NCBI GenBank assembly: GCA_023389575.1
Contig: JAEWEG010000010.1
Coordinates: 38,543-102,542, forward strand
Direction: 5' to 3'
Source: Chloroflexota bacterium
GTDB lineage: Bacteria > Chloroflexota > Chloroflexia > Thermomicrobiales > UBA6265
DNA: 64,000 bases
The notes under the pieces were generated by a model. It was not told the DNA's origin. It worked only from the letters and a program-made list of their open reading frames with translations, and did not search any database. The position numbers and the translations under genes are program-made. Positions 63,843 through 64,000 of this stretch are shown one piece after another (within the stretch, counting starts at the first letter, position 1; every line of letters starts with the position of its first letter).

Positions 63843-64000
63843 TCAGCCCTGACCATCCGTCGAGGAACCACTTAGACTGGCGACCCAGGGCGAGGAACCA
63901 GAGAGGTCGATGTGCCCCGGTGGGACGTCCGGCGCGGGGACGGGGCGCCCGAGATGGAAACCCTGCCCGTAATCGCAGCCGATTCCCCGCAACAGCGCCA
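63843..64000 (-). CDS. EAL-domain protein, C-terminal end (partial)
   Basis: Only the last 52 residues lie in the window. They begin LLRGIGCDYGQGFHLGRPVP, nearly the same as LLRGIDCDYAQGFHLGRPGP at the C-terminus of the PAS/GGDEF/EAL protein at 48.0-51.3 kb, so this is a paralogue, probably a second c-di-GMP enzyme. The last 25 residues (Ser/Pro/Gly-rich) differ. The rest of the gene lies beyond the right edge. Confidence 0.8.
   Translation of the reverse strand, partial: ALLRGIGCDYGQGFHLGRPVPAPDVPPGHIDLSGSSPWVASLSGSSTDGQG

Noticed and set aside
1..64000. CRISPR array, tRNA/rRNA genes, insertion sequences, prophage
   Set aside because: No regularly spaced repeats, cloverleaf or CCA-ended genes, transposase or integrase motifs were recognised by eye. 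A covariance-model search would be needed to exclude small RNAs.

Overview
The window is high-GC bacterial chromosome with dense, mostly short operons and many start/stop overlaps of 4 bp (ATGA or GTGA). No rRNA, tRNA, CRISPR array, transposase or phage gene was recognised. Gene content mixes actinobacterial-style families (F420-dependent reductase, ECF42 sigma factor with a DGPF/YCII partner, DUF2178+XRE pair) with wall-associated features (an LPXTG-type protein, a DUF916/WxL-like protein, a VanY-like D,D-carboxypeptidase) and Tat-exported proteins. This suits a monoderm Chloroflexota bacterium, perhaps Thermomicrobia. The assignment is inferred from gene content, not from a marker gene.

Layout. 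1-4.4 kb (minus): end of a methyltransferase, an F420-type reductase and a two-gene heterodimeric ABC exporter. 4.8-6.9 kb: a Tat-exported protein of unknown function. 6.9-11.6 kb (minus): tandem HIT protein, a three-gene ABC-2 exporter and an MFS transporter. 11.8-14.6 kb: a small acidic protein, a CopZ-like copper chaperone with a CsoR-like operator inside its promoter, a phosphotransferase and a MazEF-like pair. 14.8-17.1 kb: three membrane proteins. 17.1-20.9 kb (minus): a complete Fbp-type ferric iron importer. 21.4-26.5 kb (minus): a 1,702-residue LPXTG-anchored repeat protein. 26.8-31.8 kb: DMT exporter, an ECF42 regulon with two nearly identical promoters, a frameshifted small gene and a DUF2178/XRE module with two operator-like repeats.

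32-41.9 kb is the most unusual part. Six secreted proteins lie on the plus strand: two overlapping genes built from a four-cysteine module (eight copies in one, two in the other), a proline-rich stalk protein, a tandem duplicate of small exported proteins, and a DUF916-like protein. With the giant LPXTG protein they suggest investment in an elaborate, disulfide-rich cell surface.

41.9-53.8 kb holds a sugar isomerase-like protein, a VanRS-like two-component system divergent from a VanY-like peptidase, an exo/endonuclease-phosphatase, a zinc alcohol dehydrogenase, a PAS/GAF/GGDEF/EAL protein, a membrane GGDEF protein and a universal stress protein. 53.9-56.7 kb carries a single-chain MmeI-like restriction-modification enzyme whose specificity half is visibly AT-richer than the rest. 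57-64 kb has small membrane proteins, an XRE/NB-ARC/TPR regulator, a cupin, a berberine-bridge-type oxidase, a small ORF and, at the edge, the C-terminus of a second EAL protein closely resembling the one at 48 kb.
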